NCBI GenBank assembly: GCA_021844275.1
Contig: JAKBTR010000005.1
Span: forward strand, 1 to 9,095
Direction: 5' to 3'
DNA from: Nitrospirota bacterium
Lineage (GTDB): Bacteria; Nitrospirota_A; Leptospirillia; Leptospirillales; Leptospirillaceae
Length of the DNA stretch: 9,095 nucleotides
Below the pieces are notes generated by a model that saw nothing but the letters and a program-made list of their open reading frames with translations, was not told where the DNA came from and did not search any database. The translations under genes were made by a program, and so were the position numbers. How positions within the stretch are numbered: the stretch's first letter is position 1; the number at the start of each line of letters is the position of its first letter. Positions 7,200 to 9,095 of the stretch are shown here, piece by piece.

Positions 7200-7559
7200 C
7201 TAAGAACTCCTCGAATCACCGTTTGAGACGACGGATTTTTCCACGGTCAACCCCGTCTTGTTCTGACACTCGGACACGGCGCCCAGCAGCAGATCCAGTT
7301 CGACCAGATCCGCTTCGTCGAGCTCGGCCTGATGTCTCTTAGAATACAGGAAGTCTCCCACCTCACGATAGGCTTTCCTCAGACGGGTTTCGTTCTGGAA
7401 CCGGGTCAGGACGTCCCGAAGCGCGTCATCCAGACGGAAAAACCATTTCAGAAACCGGATTCCTGCCGGAACAGACGTGTTCCAGCCCTGTCGGACGGAG
7501 GTCAGAAGGTCGTCCTTGTCGCTCGGGGAGGGAATGGAGGTCAACGGATCATGAGCCAT
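7200..7559 (-). CDS. Small helical protein of unknown function between recG and ppx
   Basis: Not recognised. I prefer the ATG at 7559 (119 residues), because GGGAG lies 7 bases upstream and it overlaps the recG stop by only 19 bases. A longer frame starting at 7610 would overlap recG by 70 bases. Residues 1-30 are Pro/Ser/Asp-rich and probably loose. Residues 31-75 look like a long helix: hydrophobic and aromatic at GIRFLKWFFRL (33-43), then charged through ETRLRKAYREVGDFL. A short turn precedes a second acidic amphipathic helix, DEADLVELDLLLGAV (81-95). The tail (103-119) is Ser-rich. There is no signal peptide and no full membrane span, so it is probably a cytoplasmic helical hairpin or peripheral membrane protein. 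There is one cysteine (98). The overlap with recG and the 2-base gap to ppx place it inside one transcript, which supports real translation. Function cannot be inferred from sequence. Confidence 0.75.
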   Translation of the reverse strand: MAHDPLTSIPSPSDKDDLLTSVRQGWNTSVPAGIRFLKWFFRLDDALRDVLTRFQNETRLRKAYREVGDFLYSKRHQAELDEADLVELDLLLGAVSECQNKTGLTVEKSVVSNGDSRSS

Positions 7560-9095
7560 TCCTGGACTCCCGGATAGCGGTTCTGGACAAAGTTCATCAG
7601 CGTCGTCCACTCCCAGGAGTGTTCGATCAAATCGTTGGGCGACGGTTCCAGAAACATTGAAGCCTGTTCTCGCGCCAGAAGCAAGATGTCGACATCCCGG
7701 ACAAGATTGGCCACCTGGAACATCGGCAAACCGGACTGGCGAGTTCCGATAAACTCTCCTGGACCCCGAAGCCGGAGGTCTTCTTCGGCCACCACAAATC
7801 CATCCTCTGTACGCACGAGTATTTCAAGCCGCCCGGTCGCTTCCCTTGAAGCGTCCACGCCCGGAATCAGGTAGCACATTCCAGGCAGGCTTCCCCGACC
7901 GATCCTCCCTCTCAACTGATGGAGCTGGGCCAGTCCGAAACGTTCGGCGTTCTCCACGACCATGACAGTTGCACCCGGAATATCCACTCCGACCTCCACA
8001 ACGGTTGTCGAGACAAGGAGGCGAATTTTACCCGACCGGAAGTCCTCCATGACAGAAGCCTTTTCTTCCCAGGGCATTTTTCCCGTCAGAAGCCCGGTAC
8101 CAACCGAAGGCCATTTTCGGGAGAGAATGCCGTGCATCGTTGTGGCATCCTTGATGTTCTCCTCCTGGGACTCTTCGATAAGAGAGTATACGACGAAAAC
8201 CTGCTCTCCCCTCCCGAGAACAGGATCAACGCACTCGTCCCAGAAAAATTCCAGGCGATTTTTCGAAACGATTTCCGTTTTTACCGGTTGCCGTCCGGGA
8301 GGTCGTTCGTCCAGAACCGACAGATCCAGGTCCCCGAAATAGGAAAGCGCAAGCGAGCGGGGGATCGGCGTCGCCGTCATCACAAGGACATCCGGGTTTT
8401 CCCCCTTTTGTATCAGATTCTTCCGCTGTTCTACGCCGAACTTGTGCTGTTCGTCCACAACAATATACCCGAGAGAAGAAAAAACCAGGGCATCCTGTAT
8501 CAAAGCGTGTGTACCGACGACAAAATCCACTTCCCCGCGGTGCACGGCCTCCATCAGGGCCCGCTTCTCGGATTTGCGTACGGACTGTGTCAGGAGGGCT
8601 GTGCGGATACCGTGCGGCTCCAGAAGAGCCTTGAGGGAAACATGATGCTGCTGGGCCAGAACTTCTGTCGGAGCCATAAGGGCAGACTGCAAGCCCGCCC
8701 GAAACGACAGATAGACACCCCATGCCGCAACAACCGTCTTCCCCGAACCGACATCTCCCAGCAGGAGCCGGTTCATGGGAGATGGCCTCGACATGTCCTC
8801 TGCTATTTCCCGGCATGCCCTTTTCTGTGCCGCGGTCAGAGCATAAGGGAGACTCCCAGCGAACGTCACCCCCTCATCGTCGGGTATCTGCCGGATCCGC
8901 TCTCGGGAAGACAGCCGGATTTCCCTTTTCTTGTATCCCATCAAAAACTCAAGAAAGAACAGCTCTTCGAACACAAAACGTTTGCGGGGAGGATAATCCG
9001 GGAGAAGGAGCGAGTCCGGGTCTCCGTTCACCGGAAGTGTCTGGGGAAAATGCATTCCGACGATTGCCGGGAACCATCCCGTAATCTCCAGTCTG
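7541..9095 (-). CDS. recG: ATP-dependent DNA helicase RecG, N-terminus beyond window
   Basis: Superfamily 2 helicase that regresses stalled replication forks and processes branched DNA. 517 residues are in view, reading open to the right edge. The Met at 9055 is internal: thirteen in-frame codons precede it, and it begins the HFP segment that links the wedge domain to the helicase core. Seen motifs are Walker A GDVGSGKT (8758-8735), motif II DEQHKFGVEQR (from 8455), motif III TATPIPRS (from 8377), VVEVGVDIPGA, and QLRGRIGRG (from 7918). The RecG-specific C-terminal TRG region GPGEFIGTRQSGLP (from 7765) follows. RecG proteins have about 690 or more residues, so the wedge/OB domain and start lie outside. 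The stop at 7541 falls inside the next gene, so this is the upstream member of a recG-small protein-ppx cluster. No substitution in the core motifs suggests inactivity. Confidence 0.97.
   Translation of the reverse strand, partial: RLEITGWFPAIVGMHFPQTLPVNGDPDSLLLPDYPPRKRFVFEELFFLEFLMGYKKREIRLSSRERIRQIPDDEGVTFAGSLPYALTAAQKRACREIAEDMSRPSPMNRLLLGDVGSGKTVVAAWGVYLSFRAGLQSALMAPTEVLAQQHHVSLKALLEPHGIRTALLTQSVRKSEKRALMEAVHRGEVDFVVGTHALIQDALVFSSLGYIVVDEQHKFGVEQRKNLIQKGENPDVLVMTATPIPRSLALSYFGDLDLSVLDERPPGRQPVKTEIVSKNRLEFFWDECVDPVLGRGEQVFVVYSLIEESQEENIKDATTMHGILSRKWPSVGTGLLTGKMPWEEKASVMEDFRSGKIRLLVSTTVVEVGVDIPGATVMVVENAERFGLAQLHQLRGRIGRGSLPGMCYLIPGVDASREATGRLEILVRTEDGFVVAEEDLRLRGPGEFIGTRQSGLPMFQVANLVRDVDILLLAREQASMFLEPSPNDLIEHSWEWTTLMNFVQNRYPGVQEWLMIR

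Noticed and set aside
6613..7203. Plus-strand open frame of 196 codons
   Set aside because: Antisense to the Ppx/GppA gene, whose phosphate-binding loops are intact on the minus strand.
7560..7610. Longer start for the small protein at 7610
   Set aside because: It would add 17 residues and overlap recG by 70 bases, while the ATG at 7559 has GGGAG at a good distance and a minimal overlap.
8226..8816. Minus-strand open frame of 196 codons inside recG
   Set aside because: A different frame of the recG helicase core; Gly/Arg/Ser-rich translation with no domain.
9053..9055. ATG at 9055 as the recG start
   Set aside because: The frame remains open upstream to the window edge, and the Met falls within the RecG segment that precedes the helicase core. 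Using it would delete the essential wedge domain.
1..9095. CRISPR arrays, insertion sequences, tRNA genes or defence genes
   Set aside because: I saw no regularly spaced repeats, terminal inverted repeats flanking a transposase, or cloverleaf-like segments; nearly all the sequence is accounted for by housekeeping-type genes.

Overview
The window is dense, ordinary bacterial chromosome with roughly mid-50s GC by eye. It holds six protein-coding genes plus one small gene, and none of them is broken. I saw no rRNA, tRNA, CRISPR array, insertion sequence or phage gene. The gene set (RND permease, class II tRNA nucleotidyltransferase, TPR protein, Ppx/GppA, RecG) does not fix the taxon. The overall feel is of a Gram-negative with outer-membrane lipoproteins and RND pumps. 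A Nitrospirota/Leptospirillum-like source is possible, but that is only an impression.

Layout, left to right. (1) 1-2454, minus: an RND (HAE1-type) efflux permease whose C-terminal fifth lies beyond the left edge. (2) 2455-2585: a divergent intergenic region with a good promoter candidate for the permease and a palindrome that contains its Shine-Dalgarno sequence. (3) 2586-3086, plus: a small thioredoxin-fold lipoprotein with a CTPC active site. (4) 3146-4423, minus: a tRNA nucleotidyltransferase/poly(A) polymerase-family enzyme, convergent with the lipoprotein gene. (5) 4424-4513: a second short divergent region. (6) 4514-6277, plus: a 587-residue cytoplasmic TPR protein, whose end overlaps the convergent ppx/gppA-like gene by 28 bases. 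(7) 6250-9095, minus: a tight cluster transcribed in the order recG (N-terminus off the right edge), a small unknown helical protein, then a short Ppx/GppA phosphatase. In that cluster recG and the small gene overlap, and 2 bases separate the small gene from ppx, which starts with TTG.

The cluster is the only clear operon. It couples a fork-remodelling helicase to a polyphosphate/alarmone phosphohydrolase through an unrecognised 119-residue protein. The other genes are single units in alternating orientation. I found no clear evidence of a wholly new system. The best leads are the small recG-ppx linker protein, the E-x-D variant of the nucleotidyltransferase metal motif, the SD-containing palindrome in front of the RND gene, and a marked excess of the hexamer TCCGGA across the window.
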